From Bacteroidales bacterium UBA2287 (GTDB lineage: Bacteria > Bacteroidota > Bacteroidia > Bacteroidales > Tenuifilaceae): a DNA stretch of 47,795 bases. The stretch lies in assembly GCA_002345675.1 (NCBI GenBank), contig DDWL01000044.1, positions 1 to 47,795 on the forward strand, in the 5' to 3' direction. The notes below the pieces were generated by a model. That model was not told the DNA's origin. It saw only the letters and a program-made list of their open reading frames with translations, and searched no databases. How positions within the stretch are numbered: position 1 is the stretch's first letter; the number at the start of each line of letters is the position of its first letter. Shown here piece after piece: positions 1-8,896 of the stretch. Made by a program: the position numbers and the translations under genes.

Positions 1-30
1 GACATTAAATATTAATCATTACTTACAACT

Positions 31-654
31 ATTTCAGTAGCAGCTTTTACTTCGGCTGCATTAGCAATATTCAGTTTCTACCAGCTAAAAGGCAAACTCT
101 TTTGGCTTTTTAAGCCACTAACAACAAGTATAATAATTGCCCTGAGCATTGCCATTGTTATTGTTAATCCAAGTTTTTATTCAAAGGTGCTTCTTGCTAC
201 GCTGTTTTTTGCCCTAATTGGCGATGTTTTGCTTATTGGGTACAAGCATTTGTTGCCTGGACTATCCTTCTTTTTGCTGGCGCATATTGGGTTAATTATT
301 GCCATTACCAGTTTACATGGTTTTCAGTGGTATCCCTACTCGCTAATTCCTTTAGTTGTTTTTGGATTTAGCTTCTTTTTATATATGAAAAAGAGCCTTG
401 GGAAATTTAAAATTCCTGTTGCTTTATACATGGTTGTAATTTTAGTAATGAACTGGCAGGCAATAAATCTTCTTTTTATAAATGGCAGCATGTACTCATG
501 GGTAATTGCCATTGCATCGCTGCTATTCACATTTTCCGACTCAGTTATATCGTACAACTTGTTTAAGCATCAATTTAGGACTTCGGAGTTTTTAATCCTT
601 TCAACCTATTGGTTGTCCATTTATATGTTAGTAATTGCTGGATTATATTTGTAA
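31..654 (+). CDS. YhhN/TMEM86-family membrane protein (lysoplasmalogenase-like), start codon unclear
   Basis: This is a multi-pass inner-membrane protein of the YhhN (TMEM86) family, some members of which hydrolyse the vinyl-ether bond of lysoplasmalogens. The reading frame is open from position 16 and shows the family pattern: a first hydrophobic helix, then KPLTT, then the LIGDVLL motif and a helix ending in LAHIG. Together this gives about 207 to 212 residues, the usual family length. There is no in-frame ATG, GTG or TTG between the stop at 13-15 and a GTG at 187, and a start at 187 would cut off the first helix and the KPLTT motif. ATT at 31 is given as a placeholder. The start may be non-canonical, or lost by a nearby frameshift. 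The fold and family are fairly sure; the enzyme activity is inferred from the family only. Confidence 0.7.
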   Translation: MSVAAFTSAALAIFSFYQLKGKLFWLFKPLTTSIIIALSIAIVIVNPSFYSKVLLATLFFALIGDVLLIGYKHLLPGLSFFLLAHIGLIIAITSLHGFQWYPYSLIPLVVFGFSFFLYMKKSLGKFKIPVALYMVVILVMNWQAINLLFINGSMYSWVIAIASLLFTFSDSVISYNLFKHQFRTSEFLILSTYWLSIYMLVIAGLYL

Positions 655-682
655 AAAGTCAAACTATTAATTCGAACTTAAT

Positions 683-1219
683 ATGATAAAGAAACTTGTT
701 GTCCTTACTACCACCTTACTTTGCATTTCTGCATTTTGCAACGCACAAAACACCACCGTTCAGCCCGACGACCGTGGCTACGTTGTTAGGTTAGGTCAAA
801 TGGCTCCCGATTTTACCATTGAATTTACCGATGGCACACCTTCGAAAAAACTCTCCGATTTTAGGGGCCAAGTTGTTATGCTACAGTTTACTGCCAGCTG
901 GTGCAGCGTATGTATAAAGGAAATGCCCCATATTGAGGAGCAAATTTGGAAAGTATACAAAAGCAAAGGTTTACAGCTTTTTGGTGTCGACCGCAAAGAG
1001 CCAAAGGAAACTGTAATTAAGTTTGCCGAGCGAATGAAAATTACCTACCCCTTAATTATGGACGAGCAAAGCGAAATTTTCAGCCTTTATGCCCACCCAA
1101 GCTCAGGAGTAACCCGCAATGTGCTAATCGACAAGTCGGGAAAAATTGTGTTTATGACCCGCTTATACGACGAAAAGGAGTTTAAAGCGTTGGTAAAAAA
1201 AATATCGGAGATATTATAG
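683..1219 (+). CDS. TlpA-like thioredoxin-family thiol-disulfide oxidoreductase, exported
   Basis: A periplasmic thiol-disulfide oxidoreductase of the TlpA/ResA/AhpC-TSA group. It has a short signal peptide (residues 1-21, ending FCNA before QN) followed by one thioredoxin fold. The redox motif is W73-C74-S75-V76-C77, followed by the usual EMP helix start. The segment APDFTIEFTDG near residue 41 is the typical redoxin strand before the active site. The likely role is reducing disulfides of secreted or cytochrome-maturation proteins, with electrons from a membrane partner not encoded nearby. It lies 28 bp after the YhhN-like gene on the same strand. A TATATTTG sequence at 644-651, at the end of that gene, fits the phylum's -7 element, so it may have its own promoter. 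No lipobox is present. The family is clear; the substrate is unknown. Confidence 0.9.
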   Translation: MIKKLVVLTTTLLCISAFCNAQNTTVQPDDRGYVVRLGQMAPDFTIEFTDGTPSKKLSDFRGQVVMLQFTASWCSVCIKEMPHIEEQIWKVYKSKGLQLFGVDRKEPKETVIKFAERMKITYPLIMDEQSEIFSLYAHPSSGVTRNVLIDKSGKIVFMTRLYDEKEFKALVKKISEIL

Positions 1220-1237
1220 CATATTAAAGGCTATAAT
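1213..1237 (+). terminator. Weak hairpin at the end of the TlpA-like gene
   Basis: ATTATAGC (1213-1220) pairs with GCTATAAT (1230-1237) around a 9-nt loop. The first arm overlaps the stop codon. No strong T run follows, so terminator function is doubtful. Confidence 0.25.
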
Positions 1238-1639
1238 GTTCAACTTTTATAGATGTAATCAATTATGTTATAAAGCATTAAACTGTTTTTCAGTAGCTTT
1301 AATTAGTTTTTTTTAAAACCAATTTTATAAGTTTGTGCTAAAATTTAAAAATTACATTTTAAACTTTTCTATTTATTAAAACAATTGATTATAAGCGAGA
1401 TATGCTTTTTGAAGAAAGAGACTATAATGAGAATTAAGATAAAATAGTACCTTTAATATTGAAAACTGAAATAACCCAAATAACGACAATATGACCATTT
1501 TCTTGAAGTTCAATAGCAAAACTTTCGTTTTGTCAACACATAAATGAATTAATCGTCCGATCTTTATATGCGACAGCAAAAAAAAACGTTGAAAATAGTA
1601 AACCAACAATACTTAAAATAAACAACACAAATTTAATTT
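1238..1639. other. AT-rich intergenic region, nothing recognised
   Basis: About 400 bp of very AT-rich sequence between the TlpA-like gene and the repeat lipoprotein. I see no tRNA, no convincing promoter match and no long inverted repeat. A 77-codon open frame on the minus strand (1376-1609) has no recognisable features and looks like chance. The promoter of the downstream lipoprotein is probably here but does not match the TTTG / TAnnTTTG consensus well. Confidence 0.5.
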
Positions 1640-3949
1640 ATGAAAAAGAATAACACGTATTTACTCACTATCCTTGCCACTGCAGCCATGGCCATGCTCC
1701 TCGTTTGGGGGTGTAAAAAAGATGAAACGATTAAACTAGCTTCCCTTAGCACTTTAACAGTAACCGAAATAACCAAGAATACAGCCAAATGCGGAGGCGA
1801 CATCACCAACGATGGCGGAGGAGAGATTACTTCTAGAGGTGTGGTATGGAGCTTGTCACAAAATCCAACCATTGCGCAAAATTTGGGTTATACCCTGAAT
1901 ATTCCAGGAACTGGTCAATTCGATAGTAACATTTCAGACCTTACTCGTTACACCAAATACTACGTGAGAGCATATGCAACGAATAGGGCTGGCGTAGCCT
2001 ATGGAAATGAGTTGGAATTTACAACCGAAGGCGAACCATCGGTCATTACTACCGAACCTATAACAAGCATTACAGCAATTACAGCAGTATGTGGAGGTAA
2101 TATTACCGACGATGGAGGTGCTACAATAACTTTGCGGGGTGTTGTTTGGAGTAACTCTCCGAACCCCACTATTGCTGAAAACCTTGGAAGCACGAGCAAT
2201 GGTAATGGAATAGGAAGTTTTTCAAGTGAACTAACGAGCCTTACCCCAAATACAACTTACTACATCAGATCATTTGCAACCAATAGTTTAGGAACATATT
2301 ATGGTTTAGAACGTAATTTTTCAACAAGAAATGGAATTTTTTCAATAACCTCTACAGCAGTAACCAACATTACATTAAATTCTGCTCAAACTGGCGGTAA
2401 CATTTCCACCGATGAGGGCGCACCCATTACCGTTCGCGGAGTGGTTTGGAGCACTTCGCAGAGTCCCACTGTTGAAACGAACCAAGGCATAACATCCAAC
2501 GGAACAGGTATTGGTACGTTTACCAGTAACCTAACCAATCTTCAACTCGGAACGGTTTACTACGTTCGTGCCTATGCCACCAACAGTGTGGGAACGATTT
2601 ATGGCAACCAGCAAACATTTACAACCCGTGATGGCATAATTTCCCTAACCACAACAGCAGCTACTAGCGTTACCGCTACTTCTGCTACAAGCGGCGGCAA
2701 TATTTCCACTGATGGTGGTGCGGCTGTTACAGTTCGGGGCGTTGTTTGGAGCACTTCGCAGAGTCCAACTGTTGAAACTAACCTAGGCATAACGTCCAAC
2801 GGAACGGGTATTGGTACGTTTACCAGCTACCTAACCAACCTACAAGTCGGAACGGTTTACTATGTGCGAGCTTATGCCACCAATAGTGTGGGAACTACCT
2901 ACGGCAATCAGCAAACATTTACAACCCGTGATGGCTTAATTTCTCTAACCACAACAGCAGCTTCTATTATTACCGCTACAACTGCTACCTGTGGCGGCAA
3001 CATTTCCTCCGATGGTGGAGTGTCTGTTACCGCCAGAGGCGTGGTGTGGAGCACCTCGCAAACCCCAACCACTTCAAATAATCAAGGTATTACTAGCAAT
3101 GGTACGGGTACGGGCAGCTTTTCAAGCAACTTAACTGGACTTACGGCAAACACTACCTACTACGTGCGAGCTTACGCCACTAATAGCATAAGTACTACCT
3201 ATGGCAATCAGATAATTATTTTAACTTTAGATAACAATTTACTTTATGAGAGTTTTAATTACACAGCTGGTGAATTTATCGGTGGAAATACTGATATTCC
3301 CTCATCATCGAACAACTGGGTAACGCATGCAGTAACTGTTGGAACCATTGTTTTAACTGCTGAAAGTTTAAATTACACAGGACTTGCAGCATCTGCGGGG
3401 AACAAAGTTTTTATTTCTGGCAATAATACAACTTGCACTAGAGATGTTAACCGTGCCGTTGATGGTGGTGTAACTAAAGTTATTTATTACTCTGTACTTG
3501 TTAAAATCATCGACAACACTCAACTTGGTACTGGCGATTACTTTATGAATCTTGCATCTGCAACTGGAGCTTACGATGGTGCTACAACTAGTGTTGGTGC
3601 AAGGTTAGGTGCTATGACTTCTGGTGGTGGTTTTAGATTTATTATTAGAAACCAGACTGGTGGAACACCAACTTGGACAGATAATGGTCAGGACTTAGTT
3701 TTTAACACAACCTACTTAGTCGTTGTAAAGTACGATTTTAATTCAGCACTTACAGTAGCAACTATGTGGGTAAATCCAACAAGTCTTGGTGGCAACGAGC
3801 CAGCAGGTGGTGTTATTAATAATGGTGGTACAAACCTATTTAATGGTTTAAAAGCAATATGTATTAGAAATGGAAGCGGAACACCTAAAGCTGAAATTGA
3901 TGAAATTCGTGTAGGCACAACTTGGGAAGGTGTAACACCAACAAACTAA
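1640..3949 (+). CDS. Surface lipoprotein with five ~100-residue repeats and a C-terminal lectin-like domain
   Basis: A large lipoprotein, 769 residues. The signal peptide ends in LLVWGC with Cys25 as the likely lipidated residue. It is followed directly by KKDE, which resembles the lipoprotein surface-export signal known in Bacteroidota, so it is probably on the outer face of the outer membrane. Residues about 31-530 are five tandem units of about 100 residues, each with a GGNI-TDDGG segment, RGVVWS, and then YYVRAYATNS near the end, a fibronectin-III-like beta sandwich pattern. Residues about 531-769 start with YESFNYTAGE and look like a concanavalin/laminin-G-like sandwich, so carbohydrate or surface binding is plausible. 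The same repeat unit occurs in both proteases at 8.9-16.9 kb. No catalytic motif is seen. Architecture is sure; function is inferred. Confidence 0.85.
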   Translation: MKKNNTYLLTILATAAMAMLLVWGCKKDETIKLASLSTLTVTEITKNTAKCGGDITNDGGGEITSRGVVWSLSQNPTIAQNLGYTLNIPGTGQFDSNISDLTRYTKYYVRAYATNRAGVAYGNELEFTTEGEPSVITTEPITSITAITAVCGGNITDDGGATITLRGVVWSNSPNPTIAENLGSTSNGNGIGSFSSELTSLTPNTTYYIRSFATNSLGTYYGLERNFSTRNGIFSITSTAVTNITLNSAQTGGNISTDEGAPITVRGVVWSTSQSPTVETNQGITSNGTGIGTFTSNLTNLQLGTVYYVRAYATNSVGTIYGNQQTFTTRDGIISLTTTAATSVTATSATSGGNISTDGGAAVTVRGVVWSTSQSPTVETNLGITSNGTGIGTFTSYLTNLQVGTVYYVRAYATNSVGTTYGNQQTFTTRDGLISLTTTAASIITATTATCGGNISSDGGVSVTARGVVWSTSQTPTTSNNQGITSNGTGTGSFSSNLTGLTANTTYYVRAYATNSISTTYGNQIIILTLDNNLLYESFNYTAGEFIGGNTDIPSSSNNWVTHAVTVGTIVLTAESLNYTGLAASAGNKVFISGNNTTCTRDVNRAVDGGVTKVIYYSVLVKIIDNTQLGTGDYFMNLASATGAYDGATTSVGARLGAMTSGGGFRFIIRNQTGGTPTWTDNGQDLVFNTTYLVVVKYDFNSALTVATMWVNPTSLGGNEPAGGVINNGGTNLFNGLKAICIRNGSGTPKAEIDEIRVGTTWEGVTPTN
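1745..3228 (+). repeat. Five tandem 300-bp coding repeats in the lipoprotein gene
   Basis: The gene's repeats are visible in DNA with a period of exactly 300 bp. For example, the segment coding RGVVWSTSQSPT begins at 2434 and again at 2734. Units three and four (about 2430-2640 and 2730-2940) are the closest pair, near 88% identical by eye, which points to recent duplication or conversion. The others are more diverged. Confidence 0.85.
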
Positions 3950-4043
3950 TTATCAATATATTAATATCAATTCTTGTGTGCATTTGCACATAAAAAAGCA
4001 TAACCTAAATTAATTGGGGCTTGGTGAAGCGAGTAAAATGTTG

Positions 4044-4071
4044 CTCGCACGGATTTGCAAATCCGTGCGAG
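4044..4071. repeat. Perfect 28-bp palindrome, REP-like element or terminator
   Basis: CTCGCACGGATTTG and CAAATCCGTGCGAG are exact reverse complements, forming a 14-bp perfect stem with no spacer. It is much more GC-rich than its surroundings. A run of five T (4076-4080) follows at a distance of four bases, so it may terminate the lipoprotein transcript. The sequence also resembles dispersed hairpins common in Bacteroidota genomes. Confidence 0.75.
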
Positions 4072-4115
4072 TTCGTTTTTATAAATGTGCTATCTTTAGC
4101 TTAAATACATTTTAA

Positions 4116-5423
4116 ATGGATCTTTTGGTCTTTACCAATAGGCAAACCCCTAGGGTTGAGTACATTTTTAGGCAAATATTTGCTAAAATGCTTAACATTA
4201 ATTATTCCATTACCCTATCGGAAAGCGAGTTTAATGCCTTTAGCGGACCAAAGGTTGCCTACTCGGCTAACCATTTTCCCAATGCGCTTACTGTTTCTCC
4301 CTGCCATTTACTTTTCGAAAGCCATATTGAACGACAAAATTTGGCATTTTTCAGGTGGTGCGAATTGCCTGCATTTTATGCCGTTAACGAAACCTCCGAT
4401 ATTCCCTTTGATTTGTTTGCTGCCTCGTTTTTTCTTATAACCCGCTACGAGGAGTATTTGCCCTTTAAAGCCGACGAGCATGGTCGTTTCCCTGCTTCGG
4501 AAAGCTATGCTTACCGAATGGGTTTTCTTCAAATGCCATTGGTCGACTTGTGGGTAAACGAGCTGGCAAAGTTGTTAAAAGCAAAGTTCCCGGCCCTTTC
4601 AATTAAAAAAAATAAGTTCGAATTTATTCCAACAATCGACATCGATAATGCTTACGCATTTAAACATAAGGGAGTATTTCGAGCACTACTGGGAACTGGA
4701 AATGCGCTAATTCATTTCAAATTATCAGAGGTTTATAGCCGCATTTTAGCATACTTAAACCTGTCGCGCGATCCCTACAATACCTACGCAAAGCTGTTTC
4801 GCACACTTACCCATTACCCAAACTCCAAATGGTTTATTCTTGCTGGGGGATATGGCGAGTACGATAAAAATTTGCCCGTTAAAAGCGGGGCAATGCGAAG
4901 GCTGTTGGCTCGAATTGGTAATCACTTCGAAGTGGGCATACACCCTTCGTACCAATCGGGGCAAAACCCCGCAAAAATTGCACTAGAACTTAACGCCCTC
5001 GAAAGCGTTTTACAAGAAAAAGTGCTTAACAGCCGGCAGCATTTTTTAGCATTTATGTTTCCTAACTACTTTGTTGAGTTGCATAAATTGGGCGTAAAGT
5101 CCGACTTTTCGATAGGTTACTCCAACGAGTTGGGCTACAGGGCAAGTACATGCACTCCGTTTAATTTTTATAATTTAAAAACCGATGAGGAGTTGGTGTT
5201 ACAATTTGTTCCCTTTTCGGTAATGGACAGGGCTCTTTGGCTAAAGTTTCAAGAAAAGCCAAACGAAGCAGTTGAATTTACGTTAACAATGGCAAAGCAC
5301 GTGGCTTTACTTGGAGGCACTTTTGTGCTGGCTTGGCATAACGAAACCCTGTCGGGCATTAATGAGTGGAAAGGGTGGGAGAGTGTTTTCGATAGAATAG
5401 TTCGAACTATTAAAGGGCTATAA
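4116..5423 (+). CDS. Polysaccharide-deacetylase-like protein (DUF7033-type N-terminus)
   Basis: A 435-residue cytoplasmic protein without signal peptide. The N-terminal 165 residues resemble the DUF7033 domain found ahead of deacetylase folds in Bacteroidota. The segment TIDIDNAY (residues 173-180) looks like the TxDxD metal motif of NodB-type deacetylases, and GIHPSYQS (274-281) supplies the HPS motif with His276. The C-terminus carries LAWHNET. Members of this group are usually annotated as polysaccharide deacetylases and occur in cell-surface polysaccharide regions. It is followed after one base by a GNAT-like gene, which suggests co-translation and a common job in modifying surface sugars or peptides. 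Substrate unknown. A weak -7-like TATCTTTA sits near 4090. Family moderately sure. Confidence 0.75.
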   Translation: MDLLVFTNRQTPRVEYIFRQIFAKMLNINYSITLSESEFNAFSGPKVAYSANHFPNALTVSPCHLLFESHIERQNLAFFRWCELPAFYAVNETSDIPFDLFAASFFLITRYEEYLPFKADEHGRFPASESYAYRMGFLQMPLVDLWVNELAKLLKAKFPALSIKKNKFEFIPTIDIDNAYAFKHKGVFRALLGTGNALIHFKLSEVYSRILAYLNLSRDPYNTYAKLFRTLTHYPNSKWFILAGGYGEYDKNLPVKSGAMRRLLARIGNHFEVGIHPSYQSGQNPAKIALELNALESVLQEKVLNSRQHFLAFMFPNYFVELHKLGVKSDFSIGYSNELGYRASTCTPFNFYNLKTDEELVLQFVPFSVMDRALWLKFQEKPNEAVEFTLTMAKHVALLGGTFVLAWHNETLSGINEWKGWESVFDRIVRTIKGL

Positions 5424-5424
5424 A

Positions 5425-6327
5425 TTGAAAATTGTTTATATCAATAGAGGCAGTATTGATACAAAGAAGTGGGACAGCTGCATTGCCCGTTCGGTAAACA
5501 GTTCGGTTTACGCATACTCATGGTACCTCGACATTGTTGCTCCCCAATGGGGCGCACTGGTGGCAAACGACTACTCTACCGTTTTTCCGCTTCCTTTTAG
5601 TACAAAATATGGAATTACCTATGTTTACCAACCCGGCTTTACGCAGTACCTAGGCATTTTTTCGAGGGATCAAATATCCGACGAGGTTGTATCGAGTTTT
5701 TTTGCTGCTATTCCACCACAATTCCAGCATGTTTCAATTTATCTTAACCCATTTATTAAGGCTGTTAAGGGAAGCGTAACTTCAAGTCGAACGACTTTTA
5801 ATCTCGATTTAATTCAACCCTTTCATGCTACTTTGTTGCGCTTTAGCGAAACTGTAAAAAAGAATGTTCTAAAGGCTACTGCGTTGAATGTTTCGGTGCT
5901 AAAGGGGCTAAGCATTTCGCAATTATTCGAACTTATTGAGGCCGACCCGCAGCAGCGGTTAAGTAAGGATCACTTAAATACGTTAAAACGAATTATTTCA
6001 TTCTCAACAAACCTTGGGGTGGGCCAACTTTATGGTGCTTACACAAATAGTAATCAGCTTTGTGCTGCAGCCCTTTTCCTTACTAATCAAGGGCGAAGTA
6101 CTTGCCTTTTTTCGACAGTAACCCCCGAAGGCATTGAGAATAAGGCAATGTATTTTTTAATCGACAGTTACATTATTGCACACTCCGAAAAGAACTTGGT
6201 ACTCGATTTCGAAGGTGCTTCGAATACGGTTATTGCCGAGTTCTATAAAGGATTTGGGGCAATCGAGTGTACCTTCAACCATGTTGTGTTAAACCGTTTA
6301 CCTTGGTATTTAAAACTTTTTAGGTAG
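5425..6327 (+). CDS. GNAT/FemAB-like acyltransferase family protein
   Basis: A 300-residue protein with two lobes typical of FemAB/GNAT-like acyltransferases: an N-terminal half beginning with the common SVNSSVYAYSWYLDIVAP pattern, and a C-terminal half with LYGAYTNSNQLCAAALF and LDFEGASN, ending in a FYKGFGA motif as in GNAT proteins. The start is TTG, one base after the stop of the deacetylase-like gene, so translational coupling is likely. The reaction is probably transfer of an acyl or aminoacyl group to a surface sugar or lipid; the donor is unknown. It ends four bases before the convergent FtsE-type gene. The family is likely; the function is inferred. Confidence 0.7.
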   Translation: MKIVYINRGSIDTKKWDSCIARSVNSSVYAYSWYLDIVAPQWGALVANDYSTVFPLPFSTKYGITYVYQPGFTQYLGIFSRDQISDEVVSSFFAAIPPQFQHVSIYLNPFIKAVKGSVTSSRTTFNLDLIQPFHATLLRFSETVKKNVLKATALNVSVLKGLSISQLFELIEADPQQRLSKDHLNTLKRIISFSTNLGVGQLYGAYTNSNQLCAAALFLTNQGRSTCLFSTVTPEGIENKAMYFLIDSYIIAHSEKNLVLDFEGASNTVIAEFYKGFGAIECTFNHVVLNRLPWYLKLFR

Positions 6328-6331
6328 AAAT

Positions 6332-7042
6332 TTACTCCATTAAACTTTCAAAGTCAATTTCGGCAGGCTGTTCCATTTCAATTAGCCTATTTTTTTCGCA
6401 CTTAAGGGTTTTCGAAGGAAACTTCTTTAAAAGGCCATAGTTGTGCGTTGCCATAATTATGGCTCTTCCGTTCGAGGCAATGTCGAAAAGAATTTTCATA
6501 ATCTCATCGGAAGTCTCGGGGTCGAGATTTCCAGTTGGTTCATCGGCCAAAATAATATCGGGATTATTAAGAAGTGCACGGGCAATTACCACACGTTGTT
6601 GCTCTCCTCCAGACAGTTGGTGAGGCATTTTAAAATCTTTGTGCTTAAGGCCAACCTTATCAAGCACATCGTCGATGCGTTCCTGCATTTCCTTTTTATT
6701 TTTCCAGCCTGTTGCCTTCAGCACAAAAAGTAGGTTTTGCTGAACAGTACGGTCGGTAAGTAGCTGAAAATCTTGAAAAACAATTCCAATTTTACGGCGA
6801 AGGTAGGGGATTTGTCGGTTTTTTATTTTAGTAAGATTAAAGCCTGCAACGGTTCCTTCGCCCTTTTTTAAAGGTAACTCGGCTGTTATGGTTTTAATTA
6901 AGCTGGTTTTTCCGCTTCCAACTTTGCCAATTAGGTAAAGAAAGTGCCCTTTTTCAACCACAAGGTTTAGGTCGGAAAGTATTAGGTTGTCGCCCTGAAA
7001 AATGGAGGCGTTTTTTAGTTCAATAATTGTGTCGAGTGCCAT
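6332..7042 (-). CDS. ftsE: FtsE-type ABC transporter ATPase
   Basis: The 236-residue ATPase of an FtsEX-like ABC complex, which in other bacteria controls peptidoglycan hydrolases at the division site. The Walker A motif GKVGSGKT is at 39-46, the Q-loop (VFQDFQLL) near 88-95, the LSGGEQQR signature at 143-150, the Walker B ILADEPT at 164-170, and the switch His at 200. Length and the ATHNYGLL segment fit FtsE well. No ftsX-like permease lies next to it, so its partner must be elsewhere, as is common in Bacteroidota. It converges with the acyltransferase gene, leaving four bases between the two stops. LolD-type ATPases are a less likely alternative. Confidence 0.85.
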   Translation of the reverse strand: MALDTIIELKNASIFQGDNLILSDLNLVVEKGHFLYLIGKVGSGKTSLIKTITAELPLKKGEGTVAGFNLTKIKNRQIPYLRRKIGIVFQDFQLLTDRTVQQNLLFVLKATGWKNKKEMQERIDDVLDKVGLKHKDFKMPHQLSGGEQQRVVIARALLNNPDIILADEPTGNLDPETSDEIMKILFDIASNGRAIIMATHNYGLLKKFPSKTLKCEKNRLIEMEQPAEIDFESLME

Positions 7043-7190
7043 TTACAGCATTGTTTTTGTTTTCCAAAAAAAATCGAAAATATTTTAATGGGCTGGTGTA
7101 AAGTTAACAGGTATAAACGAAATCGCAAAATTCGATTTACTACACATATTTTACTCCTTCTCCTTTCTCCTTTTCTTATTTTCTCATTTT

Positions 7191-8453
7191 CTATCCTATA
7201 GTCTTTATGTCTTTACAAATCACTTTCCGTTTATTCCAAATAAAAAATGCAAACGCTAAGCATATAAGAGATGAAATGAAAATAGTATATGGCACCGTTA
7301 AAGTCGACGAAACGCTTCCTAGTAAAAGACTGCCAATTGGTGTAATTCCCATAAACGACATTCCGTATAACGAAATTACCCTGCCACGCTTATCGCTTTC
7401 GGCGAAAGTTTGTAGGTAGGTATTTGTCGATGCGAAAAGAACAATCATTCCATACCCCACAAATGGAAGCGATGCAAATGACAGGTAAGCGTTTTTCGAA
7501 AGAGAAAAAACCATTAGCCCAAGGCTAAATATAAATGCGGCAACTATTATGTTTTTTATAATGCCATCGGTGCTACTTCGATAAGTTAACGATATTGCAC
7601 CAATAAATGCTCCTGCACCAAAAAAACCGGTGAGAATACCAAGAAATTCAGCACTTCCATTTAAAACATCGCTGGCAAAGTAGGGTAAAAAAACTTGAAA
7701 TGGTAATCCAAATAAACTCGATGCAAAAACCAGTAGCAGCAAGTAGCGAATTTGGATTGTTTTGTACGAGTATTTTAGCCCTTCTGCTAAATCGGTAATT
7801 AGTGAGTTTTTGGTTGTTGCTTTTTTGATAGCATCAACTTTTATGGCAAAAAGAGCGATTATTACAGCCCAAAAGCTTAGTCCGTTAATTAAAAAACAAA
7901 AACCTTCGCCAATAATTGCAATTAGAAAGCCGCCAAGCATTGGACCAACAAAACGTGCCGAGTTTATTAATGTGGAGTTTAGGGCTATTGCATTTTGAAG
8001 CAACGCCTTATCGCCAACCATGTCAAGTAGAAATGAATGTCGAAATGGCGTATCGAAACCCAAGGCTATTCCGTTAATAGTTGCAATTGCAATAAGATGC
8101 CAAACTTCAATTTTGTCGGTTAGTGCAAGCCAAGCCATTAAAAACGCCATAACCATCGAAACCGATTGTACGGCAATTAGAACATTCCGTCTATTTATTC
8201 TGTCGGCGTAAACACCCGCTAAGGGTGTAATAATTAGAGAAGGGATTTGACCAGCAAAACCTATAACGCCCAGCATTACTGCTGAACCTGTAATTCGATA
8301 TACTAACCAACCAAGCGCAAGGTTCTGAATCCATGTGCCCAGTAGCGACGCCAGTTGACCCCAGAAGAATAGTTTAAAATTTCGAACTTTTAATGCTCTA
8401 AAGGCAAACCCAAGCCGATTAAAGTAACTGCTTATGTCGAGAAATCGAAACAA
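7191..8453 (-). CDS. MFS transporter, EntS-like (MFS_3) family
   Basis: A 420-residue inner-membrane exporter of the major facilitator superfamily, with about 10 to 12 hydrophobic helices. The N-terminus RNFKLFFWGQL, then LGTWIQ, and the loop GVYADRINRR (residues about 80-90) match the MFS_3 / EntS-like branch, whose best known members export siderophores. The DTPFRHSF segment after helix four is typical of this branch. It stands alone, with no siderophore gene near, so the cargo cannot be told. The gene lies upstream of ftsE on the same strand with a 148-bp gap, so the two may or may not be cotranscribed. The family is secure; the substrate is not known. Confidence 0.9.
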   Translation of the reverse strand: MFRFLDISSYFNRLGFAFRALKVRNFKLFFWGQLASLLGTWIQNLALGWLVYRITGSAVMLGVIGFAGQIPSLIITPLAGVYADRINRRNVLIAVQSVSMVMAFLMAWLALTDKIEVWHLIAIATINGIALGFDTPFRHSFLLDMVGDKALLQNAIALNSTLINSARFVGPMLGGFLIAIIGEGFCFLINGLSFWAVIIALFAIKVDAIKKATTKNSLITDLAEGLKYSYKTIQIRYLLLLVFASSLFGLPFQVFLPYFASDVLNGSAEFLGILTGFFGAGAFIGAISLTYRSSTDGIIKNIIVAAFIFSLGLMVFSLSKNAYLSFASLPFVGYGMIVLFASTNTYLQTFAESDKRGRVISLYGMSFMGITPIGSLLLGSVSSTLTVPYTIFISSLICLAFAFFIWNKRKVICKDIKTIG

Positions 8454-8527
8454 TGTTGAAGAATTTTCGCAAAGTAAGCCAATTTTAAAACGTTATTGAA
8501 TACAATATTTCGCTAAATTCTAATTTC

Positions 8528-8551
8528 ACGCAAAGACGCAAAGGCGCAAAG
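8528..8551. repeat. Three-unit RCGCAAAG octamer array
   Basis: ACGCAAAG, ACGCAAAG and GCGCAAAG follow each other without gap. The same GCAAAG-type short array is known as a dispersed element in several bacterial genomes; from this window alone its function cannot be told. Confidence 0.7.
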
Positions 8552-8769
8552 AATTAATTGTTAAAACAATATCAAACAAGATGATTATTGCAAATTGCAT
8601 TGATAATCAATTATATGCGATTAATTGTCGAACTATTGTGAATACACATGCTATATATTAAGGTTATTTCGATGTGAGATGAAATACAAAACGCATTTAA
8701 TCATTTTGTAAAATGCAAAACATAAAACCTCTGTGTTAAACTTACGTCGAACCCAAATTTAAGAAATTT

Positions 8770-8876
8770 TAGAAACCTTATCAGTTCTTCGAAAAACCTT
8801 AGTAACAAAAACTAAAAACTCATTTTATCAACCTTATTCCCTTATTTATCAATAAAATAATAATAAGGTATTATTT
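8770..8876 (-). repeat. Degenerate TAAGGTT array, copy B
   Basis: Read on the minus strand it contains AATAAGGGAATAAGGTT, GTTACTAAGGTT and ATAAGGTTT. Order and spacing resemble a second array on the plus strand at 33484-33561, with the last two units separated by the same 13 bases in both. Confidence 0.55.
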
Positions 8877-8896
8877 ATAAATTACTTTTTTTATGC

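Noticed and set aside
1376..1609. A 77-codon hydrophobic open frame on the minus strand
   Set aside because: It is in AT-rich spacer where Phe/Leu/Lys-rich frames arise by chance; no start context or homology can be seen.
5425..6327. FemX/FemAB wall cross-linking enzyme
   Set aside because: The fold is similar, but no aminoacyl-tRNA-type helical arm is seen and length is at the low end, so only the broader acyltransferase call is given.
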